A stretch of DNA of 64,000 nt, taken from NCBI RefSeq assembly GCF_039535785.1, contig NZ_BAAAXV010000002.1, positions 310,001-374,000 on the forward strand, in the 5' to 3' direction. Shown piece after piece: positions 23,601 to 31,461 of this stretch (its first letter is position 1; each line of letters starts with the position of its first letter). The notes under the pieces were generated by a model that searched no databases, was not told where the DNA came from, and saw only the letters and a list, made by a program, of their open reading frames with translations. Source of the stretch: Nonomuraea helvata (GTDB lineage Bacteria > Actinomycetota > Actinomycetes > Streptosporangiales > Streptosporangiaceae). Made by a program: the position numbers and the translations under genes.

Positions 23601-25150
23601 AGGCCCAGGAGGCCGCCCGGCGCACCGAGGAGGCGGCCGACCGGGCCCGGGAGGCCGACCGCGCCTCGGAGTCGGGCCCGACCGGCATGGCCGGGCTGAT
23701 CACCACGGTGACCGAGCCCTGGTACGAGATCAACCCCAAGAGCAACTGCGTGGGCACCGGGTCGGGTGACGACATCGGCTGTGACATCGACCTCGAGTAC
23801 CACATGTGGGGGGAGCAGGACTACTACCTGGTATCCTGCCCGCAGGCCGGTCGCGGGATCGCCGACTGCACGGCCAGCCTTGAGCTCGACTATCTCGGCA
23901 GCGGGCCGTTCGACTCCCGCTACACCAAGAAGACGCACATCAACGGCTGGCAGCTGACCCGTACCATCATCGAAAGCCTCGCCCGGGCGCTGATCAGCGA
24001 CTACGTGGGCTGCTGGCGCAAGCTGAGCGGCACGGGCGGATCGACCGCCAACTGCGGCTGGGTCCTCGCCGACTTCGTCATCCCGCCGATGGTCAAGGTC
24101 GGGTACGAGTACGCGATGGGCGTGCGCGCCGCCCTGAAGGGTGGTTCGTCGATCGCCCAGGCCCTGTTCCGGCTGCAGCGCTCCGGACTCCCGGGCGCGG
24201 TGATCTCCGGCCTTGAGCGGAACACCGGCCGGGCACTGGCCGCGGGTCAGTGCTTCCCGGGCGGGACGATGGTGGACACCGAGCACGGCCCACGGGCGAT
24301 CGAGGACATAAAAGTCGGCGACCGCGTGTGGGCGGCCGATCCGGAGACGGGCAAACGCACCTTGCGCACGGTCGCCCGCCTGTTCCACCGCACGGTCGAC
24401 TCGCTGGTGCGGATCACGACGGCCGGCGGGACACTGTCGGCGACCGACGGCCACCCCTTCTGGGTGCAGGGCAAGGGCTGGACGCGCGCCGAGGACCTCC
24501 GTCCCGGCGACGCGCTCCAGAACCCGTCCGGCGCGGCCGAGCCCGTCCAGGCCGTGTCGGGCTCCGAGGGGCCGGTGGACGTGTACAACTTCGAGGTCGA
24601 GACCGACCACACGTACTACGTGTACGCAGGCTCGACCCCGGTCCTCGTGCACAACAACTGCGCCGACGACATCGTCACGAGCGGCGACAAGCTCGTCCTC
24701 GGCGTCGGCCGATACGGCGACGAACTGGCCGAATTCCTGGAAGGCCGCGCGCTCACCCTCAACCAGAGAGGGGCACTCGGGCTTCCTGCGCCGAACGGCG
24801 ACGGACGTCCCCTCTGGATGGACACCGTCACCCGCAGTGTGCGAAACAGCGACATCCACCTGGCCGTAAGTCTCGACGGCATCTACGTGGACGATGCGTT
24901 GACGACTCTCGCCAAGACCGCTGACGAGGCCATGACCGCCCTGCTGAGGCGGGCGGACAAGATCCCCGCGGGAGACTGGCGCATGGTCGCAAACCCCTCC
25001 AACAATCTCGGGACCGCCTGGGAGATGGGGGAGCTGCGGCGGGCGTACCGGTTGGGCTATCGCAATTGGGACGACGTGGAGTTCTACATGACCCAGGGCG
25101 GCAAGCGCATCCCAGTGCGCCCGAGTCCTCCGCCACCTCCGAACCAATGA
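20660..25150 (+). CDS. Large secreted polymorphic-toxin-like protein: Ala-rich coiled coil, Hint domain, unassigned C-terminal domain
   Basis: 1496 residues. The basic N-region (RRARRPLLGRLRATTAAFAS) and hydrophobic stretch form a signal peptide ending near YADEPPYD. Residues 60-290 contain ALF-like short repeats (AREGLGG, DDARAFLARGG). Residues about 290-1004 are an alanine-rich coiled coil. Residues 1005-1190 are a compact linker with cysteines. The Hint domain spans 1198-1333, from CFPGGTMVDTEHGPRAIEDI with its first-residue cysteine, through ATDGHPFWV, to the terminal VLVHNNC. About 162 residues follow the Hint end, in the position where toxins reside in such proteins (DIHLAVSLDGIYVDDALTTL, TAWEMGELRRAYRLGYRNWD). 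I cannot name the toxin fold. No recognisable immunity gene follows. Confidence 0.85.
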   Translation: MRTKASSPRRARRPLLGRLRATTAAFASAAVVASGAQLTPVPGFGPTAAYADEPPYDLARAADVRAAQCLLTVVQRKGGQDLKAVAREGLGGTDDVLLRNAAPDYWSDPPTPLHTAYGKDEDRASAKLDELDNRNNVWEESLNVTPPKGYTDAAFQWIDQKDDPFVKVGLSTWSSNQYWAKEDDFYADQTPIASKESVDAVNAIAKERYPENGDDNAAWQAWKDMAFLHPMYADDARAFLARGGFPTSAPDPGSMEFRVEVENLKARYASCTSHNPPDPKGVLTAELTTASIEWQQEVDGQRAQRDTILAEEAQASADLQVASQALGEALGQSIIGVRLADWQAYWLKQPSGTPTYPDAAEFTKVKNDIVKAQAMALGRVFVAARAAQSAQRHADNAVAAQQAAYAIADGAGLPRGRGLLYGQQAVQVARASAAAALAVVKATETASNATRASAADSKTLMALAETQAHASQAEFRRIAAQEAAAQAKAAAEGAARQADLAAENAAKAKDAQARAEAAEATAKTAADDARAKREIAESERDNARRQRDIAAQQRDRAAAAEQRAQGERQVAAGALSDAQAAGTTAANKKNEALEAESKAVTARNNALQAESQRDAAVAKASAAEAYAAAAEGTDAAEGARTAATQARSAADRATTAATNARAAADDATAAASAAREAATRAEGSAARARSASDSAQRDVAITNAAVKQAHAAAADAIAASWAASMNVKEAEEYAKTAKAKAVQAKIDAAVARKEADAARVSAVKTAGFAYATAQAALAARDSALQVVKPANDAIELGSPYKETDASAGLAVLTAQASKTLAAQQAAVAQAKAAQAAKAAKEAKALADKADADAKAAAVAAAEAAESASKAVASLARARASADEAAAAAKAAVQAEANTVEYDRRATEDAARAESAATAAEGYATDARNSADEAELDAASAREAASAAEGDAATARDVATQAEKDATTAENAAAHAREAAEEAQEAARRTEEAADRAREADRASESGPTGMAGLITTVTEPWYEINPKSNCVGTGSGDDIGCDIDLEYHMWGEQDYYLVSCPQAGRGIADCTASLELDYLGSGPFDSRYTKKTHINGWQLTRTIIESLARALISDYVGCWRKLSGTGGSTANCGWVLADFVIPPMVKVGYEYAMGVRAALKGGSSIAQALFRLQRSGLPGAVISGLERNTGRALAAGQCFPGGTMVDTEHGPRAIEDIKVGDRVWAADPETGKRTLRTVARLFHRTVDSLVRITTAGGTLSATDGHPFWVQGKGWTRAEDLRPGDALQNPSGAAEPVQAVSGSEGPVDVYNFEVETDHTYYVYAGSTPVLVHNNCADDIVTSGDKLVLGVGRYGDELAEFLEGRALTLNQRGALGLPAPNGDGRPLWMDTVTRSVRNSDIHLAVSLDGIYVDDALTTLAKTADEAMTALLRRADKIPAGDWRMVANPSNNLGTAWEMGELRRAYRLGYRNWDDVEFYMTQGGKRIPVRPSPPPPPNQ

Positions 25151-25161
25151 GCTGAAACCGG

Positions 25162-25199
25162 CAGCCGTCCCCGTCTCGAACGGGGGCGGCTGTCTCTTT
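25162..25199 (+). terminator. Rho-independent terminator after the toxin-like gene
   Basis: CAGCCGTCCCCGT and ACGGGGGCGGCTG form a 13-bp stem (one G-U pair) with a 5-nt loop CTCGA, followed by TCTCTTT. It starts 11 nt after the stop codon, so the toxin-like transcript probably ends here and a cotranscribed downstream immunity gene is unlikely. Confidence 0.85.
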
Positions 25200-25233
25200 G
25201 CGACCGGCGACAGGTGACGCAGGGCCGTCGCGG

Positions 25234-25252
25234 ACGGGACTTTCGGCCCTGA
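25234..25252 (+). promoter_or_regulatory. DosR-box-like site before the CocE gene
   Basis: ACGGGACTTTCGGCCCTGA has the GGGACTTTCGGCCC core found also at 18625-18643. It is centred about 97 nt upstream of the start codon at 25340 and just after the terminator of the preceding gene. Confidence 0.6.
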
Positions 25253-25339
25253 CCCCCGGTCCGCTCCTTCGGCGAAGGTGAGCGCAGGGACCCAAGGATC
25301 CCTGTTGCCCCACCGGCAGGTCGATGGAGGTCGTATCCG

Positions 25340-27052
25340 ATGAACGTGAGCAGTTACCTCACCCAGCGGCTGCAGCACCTTGCCCCACCGCTGACCAGGG
25401 ATCTGGTCATCGAGCGCGATCTGAAGGTGCGGATGCGCGACGGGGCCGTCCTGCTGGCCGACCGCTGGGCCCCGAGGTCCGGCGGCGACGGCCTCCCGAC
25501 CGCGCTGGTGCGCGTCCCCTACGGCCGGACGGGCATGATCGCCTCGCAGACGGCCAGGCCGCTGGCCGAGCGCGGTTTCCAGGTGCTGGTGCAGAGCACG
25601 CGCGGCACGTTCGGCTCCGACGGCCCCTTCGACCCGATGCGGTGCGAGCGCGAGGATGGCCTGGACACCATGGACTGGGTGGTCAAACAACCCTGGTTCG
25701 GCGACTCCATGGTCCTCGTCGGGATGAGTTACCTCGGCGCCGTCCAGTGGGCGGTCGCCGACGCCGTACCGCACCAGGTCAAGGCCATGATCCCGGCGAT
25801 GTCCGAATCGGCCTTCACTCTGGAGTTCCTCCGTGAGGACGGGTTCTCCCTGGAGATCCCGTTCGTCTGGGGCGTCCAGATGGCCTGCCAGGAACGCAGG
25901 TTCGCGTCACTCCGCCAGATGCTGGAGGAGAAGAAGGTCCAGCGCGCCATGCGCGCGCTGCCGCTGAACCAGGCCGACGTCGCGGCCCTGGGTCACCACT
26001 CCGGCTTCATCCAGGACGTGCTCGCCCACGACGCCGACGACCCGTTCTGGGCGCCCGCCGACCACCGCCACCGGGTCGCCGACATCACCGTGCCGATGAG
26101 CCTGGTCGGCGGCTGGTACGACATGTTCCTGCCCGGCCAGCTCCGCGACTACCGCGTCCTGCAGGACGCCGGATCCGCCACCGCCCGGCTCACGGTCGGC
26201 CCCTGGGCGCACATGTCCTTCCTCGCCATAAGTGAGTCGGTCACCCGTGAGGCTCTCGAGTTCGGCCTGGCTTACGCGCGCGACCAGCGGCCGCCTGAGC
26301 GCGCCCCGGTACGCCTGTTCGTCATGGGCGAGGACAAGTGGCACGACTTCCCGTCCTGGCCACCGCCGGGGTACGAGCCCCAGCGCTTCCACCTCCAGCC
26401 CGGCGGCGCCCTCTCCACCGAAGCCCCCGCCGACTCCTCCCCGGACGGCTACCGCTACGACCCCGCCGACCCCACCCCCACGGCCGGCGGAGTACGCCTG
26501 TCCCCCACGGCCAAAGAGGGCCCCGTCGACAACGCCGCGATCGAGGCCCGGCCCGACGTGCTCACCTACACGACTCCCGTCCTGGACGGGGACGTCGAGG
26601 TCGTCGGCGAGGTCAGCGCCGAGATCTTCTTCCGCTCCAGCCTCTCGTACGCCGACGTCTTCGTCCGCCTGTGCGACGTCGACGCCGACGGCCGCTCCAC
26701 CAACGTCTGCGACGGCCTGGTCAGCCTCACCGACGCCGACCACACCACCCGCGCGACAGTCCAGCTGTGGCCGACGGCGTACCGGTTCAAGCGCGGCCAC
26801 CGCATCCGCGTCCAGGTCTCCAGCGGCGCCTTCCCCCGCTACAACCGCAACCCCGGCACCGGTGAACCCCGCGCCACCGCCACCACCCTCCGCGCCGCCG
26901 ACCAGCAGGTCTTCCACGACCCCCGGCACCCGTCCGCCGTGATCCTGCCGATCCGGCACCTGACCCCAGCGGCCGGGGCGGTCACGGCTTCTCGGCGCGG
27001 GGCCGTACCACCGCGACCGGGCACACGGCATGGTGCAGCACGCCGTGGCTGA
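25340..27052 (+). CDS. CocE/NonD-family hydrolase (X-Pro dipeptidyl-peptidase-like)
   Basis: A 570-residue cytosolic hydrolase. The alpha/beta domain has VRMRDGAVLLADRWAPRSGG, YGRTGMIASQTARPLAERGF, and the nucleophile motif MVLVGMSYLGAVQW (G-x-S-Y-x-G, serine near residue 134). VPMSLVGGWYDMFLPGQLRD carries the acid residue and GPWAHMSFL the histidine. The C-terminal jelly roll includes PVLDGDVEVVGEVSAEIFFR and the family end GHRIRVQVSSGAFPRYNRNP. ATG at 25340 has GGAGGT 8 nt upstream. Its end overlaps the convergent stress protein by 71 nt, which is unusually long and may mean the natural C terminus was extended. Acts on esters or amides; substrate unknown. Confidence 0.88.
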   Translation: MNVSSYLTQRLQHLAPPLTRDLVIERDLKVRMRDGAVLLADRWAPRSGGDGLPTALVRVPYGRTGMIASQTARPLAERGFQVLVQSTRGTFGSDGPFDPMRCEREDGLDTMDWVVKQPWFGDSMVLVGMSYLGAVQWAVADAVPHQVKAMIPAMSESAFTLEFLREDGFSLEIPFVWGVQMACQERRFASLRQMLEEKKVQRAMRALPLNQADVAALGHHSGFIQDVLAHDADDPFWAPADHRHRVADITVPMSLVGGWYDMFLPGQLRDYRVLQDAGSATARLTVGPWAHMSFLAISESVTREALEFGLAYARDQRPPERAPVRLFVMGEDKWHDFPSWPPPGYEPQRFHLQPGGALSTEAPADSSPDGYRYDPADPTPTAGGVRLSPTAKEGPVDNAAIEARPDVLTYTTPVLDGDVEVVGEVSAEIFFRSSLSYADVFVRLCDVDADGRSTNVCDGLVSLTDADHTTRATVQLWPTAYRFKRGHRIRVQVSSGAFPRYNRNPGTGEPRATATTLRAADQQVFHDPRHPSAVILPIRHLTPAAGAVTASRRGAVPPRPGTRHGAARRG

Positions 27053-27821
27053 CCGAGCCGAGCACCGCGGAGGCGAAACCGCCCAGCCCGCGCGAGCCGA
27101 CCACGACCAGATCGGCCGTGGCCGAGGCCTTGCTGAGGGCGGGCACCGGATGCTCTCTCGCCTGCTGTTCCATGATCTCCACGTCGGGGTTCTCCGCGCG
27201 CCACAGGCTCATCCGCTCCCGGGCCGCACGGGCCTCCTCCTGGAAAGCGTCCTCCAGCATGAGACCGTAGTCCGGGGCGTAGGCCGAGACGACCGACTCC
27301 CGGCACGCGTGAACGACGAGCAGCTGTGCGTGGCGGGCACGGGCCTGCTCGACCGCGTACGCCATGGCCTCTCGCGCACTTTCTGAGCCGTCTTCGCCGA
27401 CCACGATCCGGCCGTGCTCCGCGGCGGCAGGCCCGCGGACGATGACGACCGGTCCCCCGGCATGGCCGGCGACCGCCAGCCCGACCGAGCCGAGCACCAG
27501 TTCGGCGAATCCCCCCGATCCCCGGCCACCCAGCACCAGGGAATCGGCCGACGCCGACTGGCGGATCAGGACGTCGACGACGTTCCCCTCGGCCAGCTCG
27601 GTGCTCACCTCGACGTCCGCGCTGACCGCGCGAGCACTGTCAGCGGCGGCCTCCAGCACGCCGAGGCAGTACTTCCTGCTGTCGAAGCCGCGTGAGATGC
27701 GTTCACACACATGTACGGCCTTGAGCGGCAGCCGCCTGCGCCGGGCGTCGGCCACCGCCCACTCCATCGCCGCTCTCGCGCACTCGGAGCCGTCCACGCC
27801 GACCACGATCGGTCCGGTCAT
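26982..27821 (-). CDS. Double-domain universal stress protein
   Basis: 279 residues with two UspA domains. Domain 1 runs from GPIVVGVDGSECARAAMEWA to the nucleotide loop VLGGRGSGGFAELVLGSVGL. Domain 2 runs from GRIVVGEDGSESAREAMAYA to VVGSRGLGGFASAVLGSVSH and HAVCPVAVVRP. Both G-x-x-G-x(9)-G-S motifs are intact, so both halves should bind ATP. ATG at 27821 has GGAGG about 7 nt upstream, and GTG at 27824 is possible. It lies 80 nt after the SulP gene on the same strand. Intact counterpart of the frameshifted gene at 18641. Confidence 0.92.
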   Translation of the reverse strand: MTGPIVVGVDGSECARAAMEWAVADARRRRLPLKAVHVCERISRGFDSRKYCLGVLEAAADSARAVSADVEVSTELAEGNVVDVLIRQSASADSLVLGGRGSGGFAELVLGSVGLAVAGHAGGPVVIVRGPAAAEHGRIVVGEDGSESAREAMAYAVEQARARHAQLLVVHACRESVVSAYAPDYGLMLEDAFQEEARAARERMSLWRAENPDVEIMEQQAREHPVPALSKASATADLVVVGSRGLGGFASAVLGSVSHGVLHHAVCPVAVVRPRAEKP

Positions 27822-27901
27822 CACCGGGCCTCCTTCACAGAGCTGTCTCTGCCCTCCTCCTTCCCGAAACGGACATTGGCGCACATAGTTCCGTCACTCC
27901 G

Positions 27902-29548
27902 TCACGGAGTCTGCCATCGCCGGTAGGCGGTCACGGCGGTCGGGAGAGTCGGAAACAGCAGGTCCTCCCCGATGGCCTCCGTCAAGCCGAACGCGTCGAG
28001 CGAGGTACGCAGATCGTGCTTGACCCTGGCCATGGCGAACACGATGCCGCGGCGGGTCAGTTCGGAGCGGAGCGACTCCATCGCGTCCAGAGCCGTGGCG
28101 TCCACCTCCACATTGGCTTCGACGTTCAGCACGAACCACGACACAGGCTCTTCCTGCTGGTCCACGGTGGCCAGGGCGCGACGCCGGAAATCCTGGGCGT
28201 TGGCGAAGAACAGCGGGGAGTCGTAGCGGTAGATCACCAGGCCGGGGATGGTCCGCGCGTCCGGATAGTCGTCCACGTCGTGCATCCCCGCCAGGCCCGG
28301 GACGACGCCCAGGATCGCGTCGTGTGGCCGGGCCACGCGGGCCAGCATCTCCACGACCGACAGCCCCACCGCGAGAAGCACGCCGTACAGGATGTCGAAG
28401 ACCAGCACCCCGGCGCACGAGGCCAGGGCGAGCAGCAGCTCACTGCGGCGGAAGGCGGCCAGACGGCGGAAAGCCGCCACATCGATCAGCCGCGTGGCGG
28501 CGTAGATCACGATGGCGCCCAGCGCGGCCAGGGGGAAATCAGCCAGGAGCGGCCCGGCGAAGAAGACCACGCTCATGACGGCGACCAGAGCGACGAGCGA
28601 GTACACCTGGCTGCGGCCGCCGGCCGCGTCGGCCAGGGCCGTTCGGCTGCCGCTGCTGCTGACCGGGAACCCGTGCAGGACACCCGCGCCCAGGTTGGCC
28701 ACACCGAGCGCGAGCAGTTCCCGGTTGGCGTCGATCTGCTGGTCGTGCTTCGCGGCGAACGACCGGGCCGTGAGAACGTTGTCGCTGTAGCCCACCAGCA
28801 GCACGCCGAGAGCGGGCAGCAGCAGGTTGCGCAGATCAGCCGGCGCCGGAAGGGCCGGCGCCGGCAACCCGGCGGGGATCTCGCCCACCACCTTGATCCC
28901 GTACCGCTCCAGCCCGAGCAGCGCCACACAGGCGGTGGCCAGCAGGACGGCGAGCAGCGGGGCGGGGATCCACGGCAGGCGCCATTGCGCGAGGAACACC
29001 AGGGCCAGCACCCCGGCAGCGAGCAGCAACGTCGCCGGATGGATCTCCGTCAGGCCCCGCCCGAACGAGAGCAGTTCGGCGATGACGCCGTCCCCGGACA
29101 CCCGGACACCGGTCACCTTGCCGAGCTGGCCGACGATCATGATGACCGCCACACCCGCCAGATAGCCGACCAGGATCGGCCGGGACAGGAGGTCGGAGAC
29201 GAACCCCAGGCGGAGCAGCCGGCAGAGCAGGCAGAGCAGGCCGACGGTGACGGCGAGCCCGGCCGCGAGTGTCGCGTACCTGACGGGATCACCCGCCGCC
29301 AGCGGTCCGACCGCGACGGCGGTCATGAGCGCGGTCGTCGACTCGGGACCCACCGACAGCTGGCGGGAGGAACCGAGCACGGCATAGACCGCCAAGGGCG
29401 CCAAGGTGGCCCAGATGCCCACCACGGGCGGCAGCCCCGCCACGATGGCGTAGGCCATGACCTGGGGTATCGCGTAGGCCGCCACGGTGAGCCCGGCCAG
29501 CACGTCACCGCGCAACCACTCACGCCGGTACGGAATGAACGCGACCAT
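27902..29548 (-). CDS. SulP-family inorganic anion transporter with STAS domain
   Basis: 548 residues. About 10-12 membrane helices start with the SulP signature region: LRGDVLAGLTVAAYAIPQVM, AYAIVAGLPPVVGIWATLAP, GSSRQLSVGPESTTALMTAV. The C-terminal about 110 residues form a STAS domain (GLVIYRYDSPLFFANAQDFR, VSWFVLNVEANVEVDATALD). The family moves sulfate, bicarbonate or similar anions in the inner membrane. Start ATG at 29548 lacks a strong ribosome site. SulP-STAS genes beside universal stress proteins are common in actinobacterial dormancy clusters; I see no clear dormancy box directly before this one. Confidence 0.92.
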   Translation of the reverse strand: MVAFIPYRREWLRGDVLAGLTVAAYAIPQVMAYAIVAGLPPVVGIWATLAPLAVYAVLGSSRQLSVGPESTTALMTAVAVGPLAAGDPVRYATLAAGLAVTVGLLCLLCRLLRLGFVSDLLSRPILVGYLAGVAVIMIVGQLGKVTGVRVSGDGVIAELLSFGRGLTEIHPATLLLAAGVLALVFLAQWRLPWIPAPLLAVLLATACVALLGLERYGIKVVGEIPAGLPAPALPAPADLRNLLLPALGVLLVGYSDNVLTARSFAAKHDQQIDANRELLALGVANLGAGVLHGFPVSSSGSRTALADAAGGRSQVYSLVALVAVMSVVFFAGPLLADFPLAALGAIVIYAATRLIDVAAFRRLAAFRRSELLLALASCAGVLVFDILYGVLLAVGLSVVEMLARVARPHDAILGVVPGLAGMHDVDDYPDARTIPGLVIYRYDSPLFFANAQDFRRRALATVDQQEEPVSWFVLNVEANVEVDATALDAMESLRSELTRRGIVFAMARVKHDLRTSLDAFGLTEAIGEDLLFPTLPTAVTAYRRWQTP

Positions 29549-29596
29549 GCCCGCCAGTGTCGCATCAAGCGGGCAGCGCGGTGCGCGAGCATTGCA

Positions 29597-30313
29597 TCAC
29601 AGCGCGTAAGACCCTTCTGTCACGACCGCGACCGGGCAGGGAGCATGCTGCAGCAGGAAGTTCGCGGCGCCGAAATGGGCCGACCGTCTGCGCCCGACGA
29701 CCATGAGCGTCCAGCGCTCCTGTGCCTCCCCCTGCTGGATGGGGACCTCGGGGCGGCGGTGCGCCCACTCGGACAGGTCGGCCGAGGCGGACACCGGGAC
29801 CCGGCGCAGGGCGGCCTCGTCGAATGCGAACTCCAGGACGGCCGCGTCGGGCTCCTTGTCGGGGACCACGATCGGCCCCGGATCCGTCTCGGCCGGCAGG
29901 GGTCCAGGGCCGCGTACGACGATCACCGGGCATTCGGCGTGCGCGGCGACATATCCGGCGACCGAGCCTACGACCGCTCTGGGCAGCGCGCTCAGTCCGC
30001 GGGAGCCCACCACGACGAGCGCGGCGTCGCCGGAGAGCTCGACCAGGCGCTGGGCGGCGGGGCCCTCGTACAGGTCGGTTTCCACGCGTACGCCCGCGCT
30101 GGTCGAGCGGGCGCAGTCGGCGCCGTGCCACAGGACGTGCTCGGCCGCCTTGCGCAGGTGGGCCTTGGCGTCCTCCTCCGCCTCGCCGTACGGCCACTGC
30201 CAGGCGTGGGCGATGGTCAGCGGCAGCTTCCTCAGCTCCGCCTCGTCCAGCGCCCAGTCCAGGGCCTGCACCGAGAAGTCCGAGCCGTCGTAGCCGAGCA
30301 CGATGTGGTCCAT
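29597..30313 (-). CDS. Universal stress protein, second domain degenerate
   Basis: 238 residues. Domain 1 is complete: IVLGYDGSDFSVQALDWALD to VVVGSRGLSALPRAVVGSVA and HAECPVIVVRG. Domain 2 is shortened to about 80 residues and ends LMVVGRRRSAHFGAANFLLQ, where the glycine loop has become G-R-R-R, so it probably no longer binds ATP. ATG at 30313 has AAAGGAG about 10 nt upstream; an earlier in-frame ATG at 30415 overlaps the dormancy box and lacks a site. Preceded by a strong DosR-box-like palindrome, so likely hypoxia-induced. Confidence 0.9.
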   Translation of the reverse strand: MDHIVLGYDGSDFSVQALDWALDEAELRKLPLTIAHAWQWPYGEAEEDAKAHLRKAAEHVLWHGADCARSTSAGVRVETDLYEGPAAQRLVELSGDAALVVVGSRGLSALPRAVVGSVAGYVAAHAECPVIVVRGPGPLPAETDPGPIVVPDKEPDAAVLEFAFDEAALRRVPVSASADLSEWAHRRPEVPIQQGEAQERWTLMVVGRRRSAHFGAANFLLQHAPCPVAVVTEGSYAL

Positions 30314-30399
30314 GTCCGCAGGGCTCCTTTCAGCGCTCCATGGCAGCCAGTCTCTGCTCGGGCGGAGCCGTCCTGTAGGGCCATGCGACCCGGCCCGGC

Positions 30400-30414
30400 G
30401 GGACGTTGGTCCCA
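30400..30414 (-). promoter_or_regulatory. DosR-box-like palindrome
   Basis: GGGACGTTGGTCCCA has perfectly complementary GGGAC/GTCCC arms. It lies 87 nt before the start of the universal stress protein and is the most symmetrical of the dormancy boxes seen here. Confidence 0.65.
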
Positions 30415-30450
30415 CACGAACGCGCCGTCAAGTCCGCGTGTTGACGTCTT

Positions 30451-31461
30451 TCAGGGGCGGAACGTGGCGGGTGCCGCAGAGGCATGCCGTACGGAAGGCA
30501 GTGCACGCACCCCCGAAACCGCGAGGACCAGCACGATCACCGCGAGTAGCACGCACTGCGCCGCATCTGAGATGCGCACGACGTTCTCCGGGTCTCCCGA
30601 GGGGCCCATGAGGCAGGCCAGGCGGGCCAGCAGCGTCACGCCGGCGAGCATCGCGAGCCCGAGCCGCACGGGGGCCGAGCCACCCCGGGCGAGGCACATG
30701 CCTGCACCGAGCGCGATCGCCAGCGTCGCCATGCCGATCGAGTCCGTCCACCTCCACATCCACGGCGCGTCGGCGAGCGACACCAGCGCCAGCCGGGTCA
30801 GGCCCACCAGGATCACCCCACCGGCCGGCGGAGCCACGGCCTGCCACCATGCCAGGCGGAGGGCGGGCGCATCCCGGTGATAGGCGGCGAACAGGGCGAG
30901 CGTGGGCACCACGGTCAGCAGGCCGACAGCCACGTTCCACGCCAGGCGTGGCGGATCGGCGGTGGTCGCGAGCTCGGCCAGCACGCTTGCGGTAGCGACG
31001 CCCGCCGCGACCTTGGCCTGGCGGACTCCGCCCCGTGTGAGTGCCACGAACGCGGTCACCCACAGCACCGACTCGACCCCTGTCAGGATCCAGGACAGGC
31101 GCAGACCGGACTCCGGCGCACCGAAGACGCCCGGCCCTTCCGACCCCAGCCCCAGGTTCACCAGCGCGAACAGCCCGAACAGGCCGAGCACGCTCTGAAA
31201 GGCGAGCCCGAGCAGCGCCACCAGGCGCACCGCGGCGCCCCACACGGCGAACCGAGGCCCGGCTCCCGCACCGCCGAGCCGTAGCCGTACGGCGAGCCCC
31301 AGCACGCTGGCGATCTCGCCCCAGCGGGGCCGCGGGTTCTCCTCGTCCGGCACGTCGCCGCAGACCTCCATGAAAGCCGACACCATTTCCTCCTCGCGCT
31401 CGGCGCGATAGGTGGCGGGAAGCATGCGCAGGACGGATCGGTAACGTCGCTCCAGCAGCAT
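30451..31461 (-). CDS. Integral membrane protein coupled to a PadR regulator
   Basis: 336 residues. The N-terminal 45 residues are cytosolic (ERRYRSVLRMLPATYRAERE, the usual head of PadR-partner proteins). About eight hydrophobic helices follow (LVALLGLAFQSVLGLFGLFA, SWILTGVESVLWVTAFVAL, VAVGLLTVVPTLALFAAYH, CVLLAVIVLVLAVSGV). The ATG at 31461 overlaps the PadR stop as TGATG, and a GTG at 31464 is the alternative. PadR-plus-membrane-protein operons often respond to membrane stress or drugs, but no transporter motif is seen. Function unknown. Confidence 0.8.
   Translation of the reverse strand: MLLERRYRSVLRMLPATYRAEREEEMVSAFMEVCGDVPDEENPRPRWGEIASVLGLAVRLRLGGAGAGPRFAVWGAAVRLVALLGLAFQSVLGLFGLFALVNLGLGSEGPGVFGAPESGLRLSWILTGVESVLWVTAFVALTRGGVRQAKVAAGVATASVLAELATTADPPRLAWNVAVGLLTVVPTLALFAAYHRDAPALRLAWWQAVAPPAGGVILVGLTRLALVSLADAPWMWRWTDSIGMATLAIALGAGMCLARGGSAPVRLGLAMLAGVTLLARLACLMGPSGDPENVVRISDAAQCVLLAVIVLVLAVSGVRALPSVRHASAAPATFRP

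Noticed and set aside
20705..25774. Very long open frames antisense to the toxin-like gene
   Set aside because: They mirror an alanine-rich coding strand in GC-rich DNA, which seldom produces stops in the complementary frame; no domains or ribosome sites support them.
27830..27900. Possible dormancy box before the stress protein at 26982
   Set aside because: CGGACATTGGCGCAC has only partial similarity to the box and no symmetrical partner half.
28016..30880. A frame of about 950 codons antisense to the SulP and stress-protein genes
   Set aside because: It crosses three well-supported genes and their intergenic regions on the other strand and has composition typical of shadow frames (Arg, Gly, His, Gln rich).
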